A program made the translations under genes and the position numbers. A stretch of 64,000 bases of DNA, taken from assembly GCF_030866825.1 (NCBI RefSeq), contig NZ_CP133020.1, positions 1,922,001-1,986,000 of the forward strand, written 5' to 3'. The notes under the pieces are model-generated. The model saw nothing but the letters and a program-made list of their open reading frames with translations, did not search any database and was not told the DNA's origin. Positions 31,502 through 39,809 of this stretch are shown one piece after another. This stretch comes from Rathayibacter sp. SW19. GTDB lineage: Bacteria > Actinomycetota > Actinomycetes > Actinomycetales > Microbacteriaceae. Every line of letters starts with the position of its first letter. The stretch's first letter is position 1.

Positions 31502-32351
31502 TCACATTGGCGGCACCGGCGCACGACGAGCCGCGGGCGGCCCGGATGACATGGCCGACGTGCAGCGCGACCGCTCCGGCCAACGGCTGCAAAAGGTCAT
31601 GGCCGCCGCCGGCGTTGCATCGCGCCGTGTCTCCGAGGAACTCATTGCGGCCGGGCGCGTGGCCGTCAACGGTCAGGTCGTCATGGAGCCGGGTCTGCGC
31701 ATCGACCCTGAGACCGATCTGGTGACGGTCGACGGCGTGGCCGTGCAGGTGGACCCGAGCCGGCGCTATGTCATGTTGAACAAGCCCGTTGGCATCGTCA
31801 GTTCACTGCACGACGAGCACGGCCGGCCGGACTTGCGTGTGTTCACGGACCGCTATGAGGAACGGTTGTTCAATGTGGGCCGGCTCGACGCCGAGACCAG
31901 TGGACTGCTGCTGCTGACCAACGACGGAGCACTTGCACACGTCTTGGCACATCCATCGTTCGGGGTCACGAAAACGTATATCGCAGTCGTCGCCGGACAA
32001 GTGACACCGCAGGCTGTATCGAAGTTGACCCGCGGCATCGACCTGGACGACGGACCGATCCGAGCTGACAAAGCACGGCTGCTCGAGCGCGGAGGCGCAG
32101 GCAACACCAGCCTGGTCGAGGTCACTTTGCACTCGGGACGCAACCGGATCGTGCGCAGGATGCTGGAGAACGTCGGACATCCGGTGATCGACTTGGTGCG
32201 CCGCCAGTTCGGCCCGTTGCACCTCGGCACGCTCCCTGCTGGGGCGATGCGCGACCTGACTAAAGTGGAACTCGGCCAGCTGCTCACAATTTCTCGGGAC
32301 GGGTCGAACCCTCAGGAAAGGTCACAGCCGAATTCGAAAGAGACACCGTGA
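31491..32351 (+). CDS. RluB/RsuA family rRNA pseudouridine synthase
   Basis: 286 residues. An N-terminal S4 domain (RLQKVMAAAGVASRRVSEEL) precedes the RsuA/RluB catalytic domain; the catalytic aspartate is in the VGRLDAETSGLLLLTNDG motif. The family modifies 23S or 16S rRNA. Position after scpB is standard for the 23S U2605-type enzyme (RluB). The ATG at 31491 overlaps scpB; a later ATG (31549) is a weaker choice. Confidence 0.92.
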   Translation: MSTDHIGGTGARRAAGGPDDMADVQRDRSGQRLQKVMAAAGVASRRVSEELIAAGRVAVNGQVVMEPGLRIDPETDLVTVDGVAVQVDPSRRYVMLNKPVGIVSSLHDEHGRPDLRVFTDRYEERLFNVGRLDAETSGLLLLTNDGALAHVLAHPSFGVTKTYIAVVAGQVTPQAVSKLTRGIDLDDGPIRADKARLLERGGAGNTSLVEVTLHSGRNRIVRRMLENVGHPVIDLVRRQFGPLHLGTLPAGAMRDLTKVELGQLLTISRDGSNPQERSQPNSKETP

Positions 32352-33436
32352 ATGACAATCTCGCGCGAACAGCGGGGCCTGTTCGTGTCGTCGGGGCGGG
32401 TCTGCTCGGTGCCAGCATCGGGCTCAGCCTGCGTGCGCGGGGAGTGGACGTCGTGCTGGCCGATGCGTCCAGGGCCAACTTGCGCCTGGCGATCGACTAC
32501 GGCGCGGGCCGTGCAACCGAGCCCGGCGATCAACCGAGTCTCGTTGTGGTCAGCGTGCCACCGGATTCGACGGCCGCGGTCGTGGCGGCCGAGTTGGCCA
32601 GGTTCCCAGACGCGGTCGTGACAGACGTCGCCAGCGTCAAGGTGGCCGTGTTGGAAGAGCTCGAACGGGCATCGCTCGACCTGAGCCGTTACGTCGGATC
32701 GCATCCGCTGGCAGGTCGGGAGCGCGGTGGTGCGATCGCCGGCCGGGCAGATCTGTTCATCGCGCGCCCGTGGGTGGTCTGCTCGCGACCCGAATTGTCT
32801 CGTGCCACGGTCAGCGTTGTGGAGTCGCTGGCACTGGACCTTGGCGCAATCCCTGTCGAAATGAATACCGTCGCACACGATGCAGCCGTCGCACTCGTGT
32901 CTCACGCCCCGCAACTCGTGTCCACGCTCATGGCGAAGCGGCTGGTCGGCTCGTCGGAAGCAGCGCTGGGCCTTGCTGGGCAAGGGCTTCGAGACGTCAC
33001 CCGGATCGCCGCAAGCAATCCGGAGCTGTGGGTGCAGATCCTCGGCGCGAACGCTCCAGCCGTCGTCGATATTCTGCGCGGCTACCGTGAGGATCTCGAC
33101 CGCGTGATCGACGCGCTCGACGACGTCGACGCATCCGGCGCCCGGCGCGCGCTCGCCGAAGAGCTCGCCGGCGGCAACGCTGGAGTGGCGCGCATTCCTG
33201 GCAAACACGGGCAGGACAGACGCTTCGCCAGCATCATCGTGCTTGTCGACGACACACCCGGCGAGCTCGGCCGATTGTTCACAGAACTCGGTGAAATCGG
33301 TGTCAACATCGAGGATCTGCGCCTGGAGCATTCACCGGGTGCGCAGATCGGACTCGCCGAGATCGCGGTGCTGCCGGAAGCGCAGCAACGCACCCTGGAT
33401 GACCTGATCGAACGCGGCTGGAGGATTGCCGGATGA
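32348..33436 (+). CDS. tyrA: Prephenate dehydrogenase
   Basis: 362 residues. TyrA oxidises prephenate to 4-hydroxyphenylpyruvate in tyrosine synthesis. The NAD-binding motif is VGAGLLGASIG at residues 15-25, the catalytic histidine region is GSHPLAGRERGG, and residues from about 285 form an ACT domain (IIVLVDDTPGELGRLFTELG) expected to give feedback control. GTG start overlaps the previous gene (GTGA), and its stop overlaps cmk. Confidence 0.94.
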   Translation: MNDNLARTAGPVRVVGAGLLGASIGLSLRARGVDVVLADASRANLRLAIDYGAGRATEPGDQPSLVVVSVPPDSTAAVVAAELARFPDAVVTDVASVKVAVLEELERASLDLSRYVGSHPLAGRERGGAIAGRADLFIARPWVVCSRPELSRATVSVVESLALDLGAIPVEMNTVAHDAAVALVSHAPQLVSTLMAKRLVGSSEAALGLAGQGLRDVTRIAASNPELWVQILGANAPAVVDILRGYREDLDRVIDALDDVDASGARRALAEELAGGNAGVARIPGKHGQDRRFASIIVLVDDTPGELGRLFTELGEIGVNIEDLRLEHSPGAQIGLAEIAVLPEAQQRTLDDLIERGWRIAG

Positions 33437-34110
33437 GCGCACCGACCACACCGATCGTCGTCGCGATCGACGGCCCGGCCGGCAGTGGCAAGTCGAGCGT
33501 GAGCAAGGCGGTCGCGCGCCGCCTCGGCTACGGATTCCTCGACACCGGTGCGGCGTATCGGGCTCTGGCCTGGTTCGTCGTGTCGCGTGGCCTGGACCCA
33601 ACTGAACCCGAAATCGTCATCGCCGCACTGCCCGATTTCGACTATTGGATCGGCATCGATCCAGACGGCTACCGCGTGCAGGTCGGCGCGCGGGACGTGA
33701 CAGACGCGATCCGCGAACCGGATGTCTCTGCTGTCGTCAGCGACATCGCGCGAATCCCGCAGGTGCGCGCGTGGCTGAACGATCTGTTCCGGCGGATCAT
33801 GGCATCCGCCGATCGGCCCGGAATTATCGCAGAGGGCAGAGACATCACAACGGTCGTCGCCCCGGACGCCCCCGTGCGAATTCTGCTGACCGCAACTGAA
33901 CAGGCTAGGATAGCCAGGCGTTCAGCCGAGTTGTCCGAACAGCCGGCGCAGACCGTCGGCGAGCAACTACATCGCCGTGACGAGGCGGATTCCCGTGTCG
34001 TGGACTTCATGAACGCTGCTGACGGTGTGACCACCGTCGATTCGACCGAGCTGGACTTCGACCAGACCGTGGATGCCGTGATCGCCGTCATCCGTTCGGT
34101 GGTCGAGTAG
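33433..34110 (+). CDS. cmk: Cytidylate kinase
   Basis: 225 residues. Cmk phosphorylates CMP and dCMP. The P-loop is GPAGSGKSS at residues 14-22; DTGAAYRALAW and the EGRDITTVV motif follow. The last three codons and the TAG stop are provided by a dispersed palindromic repeat (34097-34143), so the true ancestral C terminus may have differed. The ATG overlaps the tyrA stop. A 58-base gap precedes der. Confidence 0.96.
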   Translation: MSAPTTPIVVAIDGPAGSGKSSVSKAVARRLGYGFLDTGAAYRALAWFVVSRGLDPTEPEIVIAALPDFDYWIGIDPDGYRVQVGARDVTDAIREPDVSAVVSDIARIPQVRAWLNDLFRRIMASADRPGIIAEGRDITTVVAPDAPVRILLTATEQARIARRSAELSEQPAQTVGEQLHRRDEADSRVVDFMNAADGVTTVDSTELDFDQTVDAVIAVIRSVVE

Positions 34111-34143
34111 CGCGGCGAGGAACGAGCCACGCGTATCGAGACC
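34097..34143. repeat. Dispersed palindromic intergenic repeat copy A
   Basis: CGGTGGTCGAGTAGCGCGG begins the unit and CGCGTATCGAGACC ends it. The two ends are roughly complementary, so it can fold as a hairpin. The same unit recurs at 37317-37362 at the end of the tandem array. It covers the cmk stop codon. Such elements are frequent between genes in Microbacteriaceae genomes. Confidence 0.8.
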
Positions 34144-34168
34144 CCATCCAGACCAGAGAGACCCCCAG

Positions 34169-35674
34169 ATGACTGACACAGATGACTTCCCGGCTGGCCC
34201 CGATGACCTGGCGGCCCGCCTTGCCGACCTCGATGAGACGGACGCGGCCCAACGCGCGATCGCGCTGCGGGCAGGGCTGAACGACTACGACCTCGATGAG
34301 ACCGACCTCGATGTGCTCGAGGCCGTCACGGAAGACCCGAACGCGATCACCTATCTGCCCGCGCTGCCGGTGCTGGCGATCGTCGGCCGGCCGAACGTCG
34401 GCAAATCTGCGCTGGTCAACCGCATCCTGGGCCGCCGCGAGGCCGTCGTCGAAGACACACCCGGCGTCACACGCGACCGAGTCTCGTATCAGGGGGAGTG
34501 GAACGGTCGTCGCTTCACCATGGTGGACACCGGCGGCTGGGAACCGGATGCGAAGGGGATCAACGCATCCGTCGCCGCGCAGGCCGAGATCGCGGTCGAG
34601 TTGGCCGATGCCGTCTTGTTCGTCGTCGACTCGAACGTCGGCGCGACAGCGACAGATGAGCACGTCGTGCGGATGCTGCGCAAGACGAAGAAGCCGGTGT
34701 TCCTCGCGGCGAACAAGGTCGACGACTCCCGGCAGGAGCCGGGTTCCGCAGCGCTGTGGTCGCTCGGGCTGGGGGAGCCGCATCCGGTTTCCGCGCTGCA
34801 CGGGCGCGGGGTCGCGGATCTGCTCGACGAGTTGATGAAGGTGCTGCCCGAGGTGTCCGCCGTCGCAAAGCAGGAGGTCGGCGGCCCACGTCGGGTGGCC
34901 ATTGTCGGGCGACCCAATGTCGGCAAGTCGTCGCTGCTCAACAAGGCAGCCGGTGAAGAGCGCGTCGTCGTCAACGAGCTCGCTGGAACGACGCGTGACC
35001 CGGTCGACGAGCAGGTCGAGATCGCCGGAAAGGTGTGGCGATTCGTCGACACCGCGGGCATCCGACGTCGCGTGCACCTGCAGCAGGGCGCAGACTTCTA
35101 CGCGTCGCTGCGCACGAGCACCGCGCTGGAGAAAGCCGAGGTGGCCGTTGTCGTCATCGACGTGAGTCAGCCGTTGAGCGAGCAGGACGTTCGCATCATC
35201 GACCTCGTGCTGGAGAGCGGCCGCGCCCTCGTGCTCGCGTTCAACAAGTGGGACCTGCTCGACGACGAGCGCCGACGGATGCTGGAGCGCGAGATCGAAC
35301 AGGACCTCGCGCACGTGGCTTGGGCGCCGCGCGTCAACATCTCCGCACGCACCGGCCGTCACCTGGAGCGGCTGGTGCCGGCCCTTGAGCTCGCACTCGA
35401 ATCGTGGGACACACGGATCGCCACCGGCAAGTTCAATGCGTTCCTGGCCGAGCTCACCGCGGAGCATCCGCACCCGGTGCGCGGCGGAAAGCAGCCACGG
35501 ATTCTGTTCGGAACGCAGGCCTCGAGCCGCCCGCCGACGTTCGTGCTGTTCACCACCGGGTTCCTGGATCCCGGGTACCGCCGCTACATCCAACGCAGGC
35601 TGCGCGAGCTCTATGGTTTCGAGGGCACACCGATCGTGCTGAACATGCGCGTGCGCGAGAAGCGCAAGCGCTGA
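34169..35674 (+). CDS. der: Ribosome biogenesis GTPase Der
   Basis: 501 residues. Two tandem GTPase domains: the first has GRPNVGKSA at residues 73-81, DTPGVTRDR, DTGGW and NKVD; the second has GRPNVGKSS, TRDPVDEQV, DTAGIRRR and NKWD. A C-terminal KH-like domain follows. Der acts in 50S subunit assembly. The 67-residue acidic N-terminal extension before the first G domain is longer than in E. coli but usual among actinobacteria. It closes the cmk-der pair. Confidence 0.96.
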   Translation: MTDTDDFPAGPDDLAARLADLDETDAAQRAIALRAGLNDYDLDETDLDVLEAVTEDPNAITYLPALPVLAIVGRPNVGKSALVNRILGRREAVVEDTPGVTRDRVSYQGEWNGRRFTMVDTGGWEPDAKGINASVAAQAEIAVELADAVLFVVDSNVGATATDEHVVRMLRKTKKPVFLAANKVDDSRQEPGSAALWSLGLGEPHPVSALHGRGVADLLDELMKVLPEVSAVAKQEVGGPRRVAIVGRPNVGKSSLLNKAAGEERVVVNELAGTTRDPVDEQVEIAGKVWRFVDTAGIRRRVHLQQGADFYASLRTSTALEKAEVAVVVIDVSQPLSEQDVRIIDLVLESGRALVLAFNKWDLLDDERRRMLEREIEQDLAHVAWAPRVNISARTGRHLERLVPALELALESWDTRIATGKFNAFLAELTAEHPHPVRGGKQPRILFGTQASSRPPTFVLFTTGFLDPGYRRYIQRRLRELYGFEGTPIVLNMRVREKRKR

Positions 35675-35685
35675 CAATAGCCGGT

Positions 35686-35704
35686 CCCTGAGCGTGCCGA
35701 AGGG
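35686..35704. repeat. Short dispersed repeat after der
   Basis: CCCTGAGCGTGCCGAAGGG resembles the CCCTGAGC.TGTCGAAGGG intergenic element common in Microbacteriaceae. The flanking CCC/GGG pair can form a small hairpin between der and the convergent DUF2252 gene, so it may work as a terminator. Confidence 0.55.
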
Positions 35705-35728
35705 CGCGAGGAGTCGGCCCGGCATCCG

Positions 35729-37114
35729 CTAGCCGAAGCGACCGCTCTTGACGGCGGATTTCAGCGCCTTGTAGTCGGTCTGCGACTGCTCTGCGTATGC
35801 CATCGCCCACTGCACGATCGCGTCGTCGAAGGTGGTGTTGCTGCCCAGATAACCCGCGATGTATGCGGCTTGCGGGCTCTGCGCGTGGGCGCGTGCCAAT
35901 GCTGTGCCGCAGGCATCGACATAGTCGATGAAGCCGCGCGGATGCAGCAACTCGGCGTCGATCGACACGTTCTGATCTCTGAATTGGCGAACGTAGTATG
36001 CGTGTTCGCCGTCGTCGAGATAGCCGAGGAACGGGTCGGACACGGCTTGCAGGATGCGCTGATTCGCGACGACGCGAAAACCGTGCTGGTCGACGGGGGC
36101 AGCGACTTCGGGTGCCAGCGCGGAGGTTGCGCCGCCGAACTCGACGAGCGCTGATTTCACCGCCTCCTTGACCTGGAGCACGAGAGGTTCTCCGCCTGCA
36201 CCGGTGAGCACGACGATGTAACAGCGGGTGCCGACGCTGCCGACACCGACGACCCGTCGAACGAGATCTGTGATGGTGTACTGCGACAGCAGCACGGAGA
36301 TGTCAGGGGCGACCGTTGCTCGATAGCGCTCGATCAACTCGAGCACCCATTGCTCGTCGCGGTCCTTCACGTGGGTGAGAGTCGGCGGGTCTTCGACGAT
36401 GACGATGTTGCCGTCGGCGTCGTGTTCGGTGATCTTCGCGATCACGCGTTCCGAGGTGCGTCGCTTCGCCGACTTCAACGCCTGGTCGATGACCTTCTGC
36501 GACGAAGGATGGAATCGAGGGTCGCCCTTCTTGACGTCGGCACGAACGTAATAGCGATCGACGGCGCCGAGTTCGAACATCTGACGCAGCCCGAGACGAT
36601 AGGCGGCTGCCGCTCGGAGCGCGGCGGTGTCGGTGTGGCCCGGTTTCAGGCCCTTGTACTGCGCTGCGATAACGACACTGGTGACAAAGCGTTTCAGATC
36701 CCACTCCCACGGGCCGTACGCGGCCTCATCGAAGTCGTTGAGATCGAAAACCATGGTGCGCTGCGGCGACGCGAACAGGCCGAAGTTGGCGATGTGCGCG
36801 TCGCCGCACAATGCGACCTGCACCCCCGAGGTGCCCTCCGGGGCGAGATCGGCGACCTGGATCGCAGCGGTGCCGCGATAGAACGCGAACGGGTTCTGGA
36901 GCATCCGCTCGATGCGCAGAGGCACCAGATCGGGCAGTCGGTTCTGGTGTTGACGGGCCAGGATGCCGAGCGGATCGCGGTCGGCTGCTGCCACATACAC
37001 ACCGTGCGCGCTGCGCTGCATGTCGCCGCGTGCTGCCCGCCCCTGAGCCGTCAGTTCTGTCTGCGTCACCACGGGCTCGTGGTCGAATCGGAGCCTGCCC
37101 TGCGGTTCGTCCAC
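35729..37114 (-). CDS. DUF2252 family protein
   Basis: 461 residues. Family hallmarks are seen: FAFYRGTAAIQVADL, then VALCGDAHIANFGLF and FDLNDFDEAAYGPWEWDLKR, and AYYVRQFRDQ near the C terminus. DUF2252 proteins have a predicted kinase-like fold with a His/Asp-rich core; no function is established. The GTG at 37114 is preferred because AGAAAGG lies seven bases upstream; the open frame continues upstream only through the 38-bp repeat array and is not coding there. It is convergent with der. Confidence 0.9.
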   Translation of the reverse strand: MDEPQGRLRFDHEPVVTQTELTAQGRAARGDMQRSAHGVYVAAADRDPLGILARQHQNRLPDLVPLRIERMLQNPFAFYRGTAAIQVADLAPEGTSGVQVALCGDAHIANFGLFASPQRTMVFDLNDFDEAAYGPWEWDLKRFVTSVVIAAQYKGLKPGHTDTAALRAAAAYRLGLRQMFELGAVDRYYVRADVKKGDPRFHPSSQKVIDQALKSAKRRTSERVIAKITEHDADGNIVIVEDPPTLTHVKDRDEQWVLELIERYRATVAPDISVLLSQYTITDLVRRVVGVGSVGTRCYIVVLTGAGGEPLVLQVKEAVKSALVEFGGATSALAPEVAAPVDQHGFRVVANQRILQAVSDPFLGYLDDGEHAYYVRQFRDQNVSIDAELLHPRGFIDYVDACGTALARAHAQSPQAAYIAGYLGSNTTFDDAIVQWAMAYAEQSQTDYKALKSAVKSGRFG

Positions 37115-37178
37115 GGTGTGCCTTTCTGAAGTGCTGGCCTGATCTTCAGGGTAGTGCACCGAATTCGCCCGTTGGGTA

Positions 37179-37362
37179 GCGCGCGAGGAACGAGCACGCC
37201 CTCCGGTGGTCGAGTAGCGCGCGAGGAACGAGCACGCCCTCCGGTGGTCGAGTAGCGCGCGAGAAACGAGCACGCCCTCCGGTGGTCGAGTAGCGCGCGA
37301 GGAACGAGCACGCCCTCCGGTGGTCGAGTAGCGCGCGAGGAACGAGCACGCGTATCGAGACC
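37179..37362. repeat. 38-bp tandem repeat array ending in palindromic repeat copy B
   Basis: Four units of exactly 38 bases start at 37179, 37217, 37255 and 37293 (each begins GCGCGCGAGGAACGAGCACG and ends GGTGGTCGAGTA). A fifth unit starts at 37331 and switches after 21 bases to CGTATCGAGACC, completing a full copy of the element seen at 34097. One unit has GAGAAACG instead of GAGGAACG. This is a tandem expansion of one half of the palindromic repeat. There are no unique spacers, so it is not CRISPR. Confidence 0.9.
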
Positions 37363-37438
37363 CGCTCCAGCACGCTAAGATAATCAAGTTGTCTTGGTGC
37401 GTCCTGTTCGCTGGTTGAACGGCTCTGCCCAAAGGCAT

Positions 37439-37477
37439 CGGGCTGTAGCGCAGCTTGGTAGCGCACCTGACTGGGGG
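37439..37477 (+). pseudogene. Truncated tRNA-Pro remnant (5' half)
   Basis: The 39 bases match the first 39 of the intact tRNA-Pro at 37530 with two differences (positions 9 and 29). The match stops right after the anticodon loop CTGGGGG, and no 3' half follows. The following 52 bases have no tRNA structure. It is probably a scar of integration at a tRNA-Pro gene or of a partial duplication. Confidence 0.75.
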
Positions 37478-37529
37478 ATAAGGGGTTTACCATGCTCTGG
37501 TCGGCCTGAACAACTGAATATCAATGCCA

Positions 37530-37603
37530 CGGGCTGTGGCGCAGCTTGGTAGCGCACGTGACTGGGGGTCACGGGGTCGCAGGTTCAAATCCTGTCAGCC
37601 CGA
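37530..37603 (+). tRNA. tRNA-Pro (anticodon GGG)
   Basis: 74 bases. The acceptor stem CGGGCTG pairs with CAGCCCG, the D stem GCGC pairs with GCGC, the anticodon stem CGTGA pairs with TCACG around CTGGGGG (anticodon GGG), and the T arm is GCAGG-TTCAAAT-CCTGT. No CCA is encoded. It borders the integrase gene of the mobile element, so its 3' half is the likely attL core. tRNA-Pro is a known target, for example of pSAM2. Confidence 0.93.
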
Positions 37604-37608
37604 CAGAA

Positions 37609-37642
37609 AAGCCCTGATGAGAAGCCATTTTCATCAGGGCTT
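37609..37642 (+). terminator. tRNA-Pro terminator
   Basis: AAGCCCTGATGA (37609-37620) and TCATCAGGGCTT (37631-37642) form a perfect 12-bp stem with a 10-base loop, five bases after the tRNA. A TCGTCGTTT stretch follows. Confidence 0.8.
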
Positions 37643-37668
37643 CGTCGTTTCTGCGATTGGTTTTCGTT

Positions 37669-37770
37669 GGTCCCCTTCTGGTCCCCTTGTTGCTGCAGAG
37701 GGACGGCCTGGTGCTCGCTTCGAGCCCTCTCAAGCTTGCCGCCTGTGGATAAGGGGACCAAAAGGGGACC
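37669..37770. promoter_or_regulatory. Paired 9-bp inverted repeats beside the integrase: candidate arm-type sites
   Basis: GGTCCCCTT occurs at 37669-37677 and 37680-37688, and its complement AAGGGGACC at 37751-37759 and 37762-37770. Both pairs have an 11-base period, about one helical turn. They lie between the tRNA and the integrase stop codon, where arm-type integrase or Xis binding sites are expected. Function is inferred from pattern and position. Confidence 0.55.
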
Positions 37771-37801
37771 AAAACCGCGCGCGGGCTTCTCCGGAGCACC
37801 G

Positions 37802-39028
37802 TTACAACGATCTCGACGGTCCCATGCGGCGTGCCTGACCGCTGCTCTTGGGTCTCGCGAGGAAGGCGTTTGCTTGCTCTGCGGCGGAGGCGAGGTGTCG
37901 GTCATCCGGGTGGAGGTAGCCGCGAGTCGTCTCGATGGAGGCGTGGCCGAGGATCTCCTGGAGGACGTGGAGCGGGACGCCGGCGTCGGCCATCCAGGTC
38001 GCCCCGGTGTGGCGGAGTCCATGCCTGGTGAGGTCGGGCAGGCCGAGATCGCTGACGATCTGGTCCCAGTTCGTCGCGTCCCGCACGGTCGCGGTCGTGA
38101 GTACCCCGCCCTTGGGGCCAGCCAGCAGTCGGTCCTCCGGGTCCTTCTCATCGGTAAGGCGTTCAAGGACTGGTCGCAGGGCCTCAAGGATCGGGACGCG
38201 GCGCTCCTTGCGGCTCTTGGTCGGCTTAGTGATTAGGCCACCCTTGCCGGGGTAGGTCTGCCGGGCGATGACGACGAGATTCTTGTCGAAGCGCACATCG
38301 CCTGCCTGGAGTCCGGAGACCTCGGAGGAGCGTGCAGCCAGGAGAGCTGCGAGCATGACGAAGTCCGAATAGGACTGATGCACTTTCCCGCACGCTTGGG
38401 CGAGCCGATTCAGTGTCGCGAGGTCGGGGATCGCGTGCGTTCTCGGCGAGGCCTGCCCGGCGGGCTGCGCGCGGAAGGCGTTGCGGTTCAGACTGCGCTT
38501 GGCGCGGTTCTTTGCCGGGTTGATCGTGATCAGCCCATCCCGGACCGCCTCGTCGAGGATACGCACGAGCGGGGCGATGGAGTTTTTGATCGTGGAGGCC
38601 CCATACCGCTTCTCCCATGCGTCGATGGTGCGGTCGATCACCCCGGCGGTGATCTGGGTCACCGGCAGGTGCCCGAGCGCGGGCAGCACCCGGAGCCTGA
38701 GCCCGTGCCCGTAGTTCTCGCCCGTTGAGGTCGCGTCCAGGCCACGCGCCCACCTGTCGCCGGTCGTGGTGACGAACTCGGTGAGGGTCATGGATACGTC
38801 CATGCCCTTGGCGGAGGACTGCCGCAGCGAGTCGAAGAACGCCTGCGCGGCTACTTCGTCCGCGACGATCTCCGAACGGATGATCCGGCGCTTGCTGGTC
38901 GGGTCGGTCCAGCGGGCGCGTGCGCGGATGCCGTATGAGCGGCGTTCCATGTCGGTGGAGATCTTCACGCCAACCGGCGGGATGGGCTTTGCTTGCGCTT
39001 GCGGGAGCGGCTCAGTCTTTCGGGGCAT
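37802..39028 (-). CDS. int: Tyrosine recombinase/integrase of the element
   Basis: 408 residues. The N-terminal arm-binding region (to about 75), a SAM-like core-binding domain (80-170) and the catalytic domain (200-385) are all present. Catalytic residues: R233 (AARSSEV), H336 and R339 (RHGLRHTG), H362 (GHAS) and Y371 (RGYLH). It is the phage/ICE integrase type, not Xer. The gene points toward the tRNA-Pro attachment site, and it overlaps the excisionase gene by 17 bases, so both are coexpressed. No truncation is visible. Confidence 0.95.
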   Translation of the reverse strand: MPRKTEPLPQAQAKPIPPVGVKISTDMERRSYGIRARARWTDPTSKRRIIRSEIVADEVAAQAFFDSLRQSSAKGMDVSMTLTEFVTTTGDRWARGLDATSTGENYGHGLRLRVLPALGHLPVTQITAGVIDRTIDAWEKRYGASTIKNSIAPLVRILDEAVRDGLITINPAKNRAKRSLNRNAFRAQPAGQASPRTHAIPDLATLNRLAQACGKVHQSYSDFVMLAALLAARSSEVSGLQAGDVRFDKNLVVIARQTYPGKGGLITKPTKSRKERRVPILEALRPVLERLTDEKDPEDRLLAGPKGGVLTTATVRDATNWDQIVSDLGLPDLTRHGLRHTGATWMADAGVPLHVLQEILGHASIETTRGYLHPDDRHLASAAEQANAFLARPKSSGQARRMGPSRSL

Positions 39029-39227
39029 GGCCGCGCTCCAGGACGGCCAGCCAGGTGTCGACCACGTCGATCCGGTAGCGGGCGATCCCGCCCAGGCGCA
39101 GGAATGGCGGCCCTTGCCCGGCGGACCGCCACCTGGACAGTGTCGACTCGGACACCTTGAGATAGGCGGCGATCTCCCGGCTGTCCATCAGGGGAGAGAC
39201 CGCGATCGTGCCGCCGGACTCGCTCAC
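39012..39227 (-). CDS. xis: Excisionase-like helix-turn-helix protein
   Basis: 71 residues from GTG 39227. The MerR-like winged helix-turn-helix (MDSREIAAYLKVSESTLSRW, followed by GPPFLRLGGIARYRIDVVDT) is the typical helix_turn_helix_17/excisionase domain that reads a DNA arm and bends it for excision. It overlaps the DUF4913 stop (GTGA) and the integrase start. The much longer open frame upstream is a shadow of the neighbour. Confidence 0.88.
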   Translation of the reverse strand: MSESGGTIAVSPLMDSREIAAYLKVSESTLSRWRSAGQGPPFLRLGGIARYRIDVVDTWLAVLERGHAPKD

Positions 39228-39802
39228 GGCCGATCCCCGGTTCTCGGATCGAGGCTGGCATAGAAGTCGTCCTCGGCCTGGCGGCGTGCGGCGATGTCGC
39301 CGAGGACGAACTGTACGAAGTCCTCGTCGCGGTTGGCGATGATCCGGTCGTCGGCGGGCTCGGCCGGGTCTTCGCCGGGCCATGCGGTCTGCCTCGTGGG
39401 GCGGTCGCGGTCCAGGCGGGTGCCGGAGCCGGCTACCCAGTCGCGCAACCGCTGGCGCGCGTCGACGAAGTCGCGGTGCCAGCCCAGTGGCGCTGACCCT
39501 TTCTGCTCGGGGTCGTAGGCACACAGCCAGTGCAGGTGCAGCGCGGACAGTTCCCAGACGAGTTCGGGGTGCCGATGCCAGAATGGCGGGATCACTGAGG
39601 CGGGCAGGCCGTAGGTGTGGCGGAGCCAGTCGACCCATCGGTTGAGTTCCAGCCACTCGGCTTCGGCCTCGTCGGCGGTGAGCAGGTTCCAGTTGATCGG
39701 GTGTGGTGGTTCGGGAATCAGAGGCCCGTCGAACTCGGCGGCGGGGTCGTCGCCGGGCAGTTCGTCCCCGGGCTGCTCGGGAAGGTTGGTGTCGTCGGTC
39801 AT
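39224..39802 (-). CDS. DUF4913-like element protein
   Basis: 192 residues. The segment VIPPFWHRHPELVWELSALH and the following GWHRDFVDARQRLRDWV resemble DUF4913, a family typical of actinobacterial conjugative elements (aromatic residues, HPE, then W/H pattern). The N terminus is acidic and Pro-rich. GAGGCC six bases upstream supports ATG 39802. The function is unknown; membership is judged by eye. Confidence 0.65.
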   Translation of the reverse strand: MTDDTNLPEQPGDELPGDDPAAEFDGPLIPEPPHPINWNLLTADEAEAEWLELNRWVDWLRHTYGLPASVIPPFWHRHPELVWELSALHLHWLCAYDPEQKGSAPLGWHRDFVDARQRLRDWVAGSGTRLDRDRPTRQTAWPGEDPAEPADDRIIANRDEDFVQFVLGDIAARRQAEDDFYASLDPRTGDRP

Positions 39803-39809
39803 CGTGGCC

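Noticed and set aside
34088..35725. Long open frame on the minus strand opposite der (545 codons)
   Set aside because: It mirrors der codon for codon, as is common in GC-rich genes; der has complete GTPase motifs and this frame shows no family.
37179..37362. Array of regular repeats resembling a CRISPR
   Set aside because: The 38-bp units follow each other directly without unique spacers, and no cas gene is nearby.
37115..37438. N-terminal extension of the DUF2252 gene through the repeat array
   Set aside because: The extension encodes repeats of the 38-bp unit; GTG 37114 has a good binding site and starts the family-like sequence.
37439..37510. Second functional tRNA-Pro
   Set aside because: The 3' half, including the T arm and acceptor strand, is missing.
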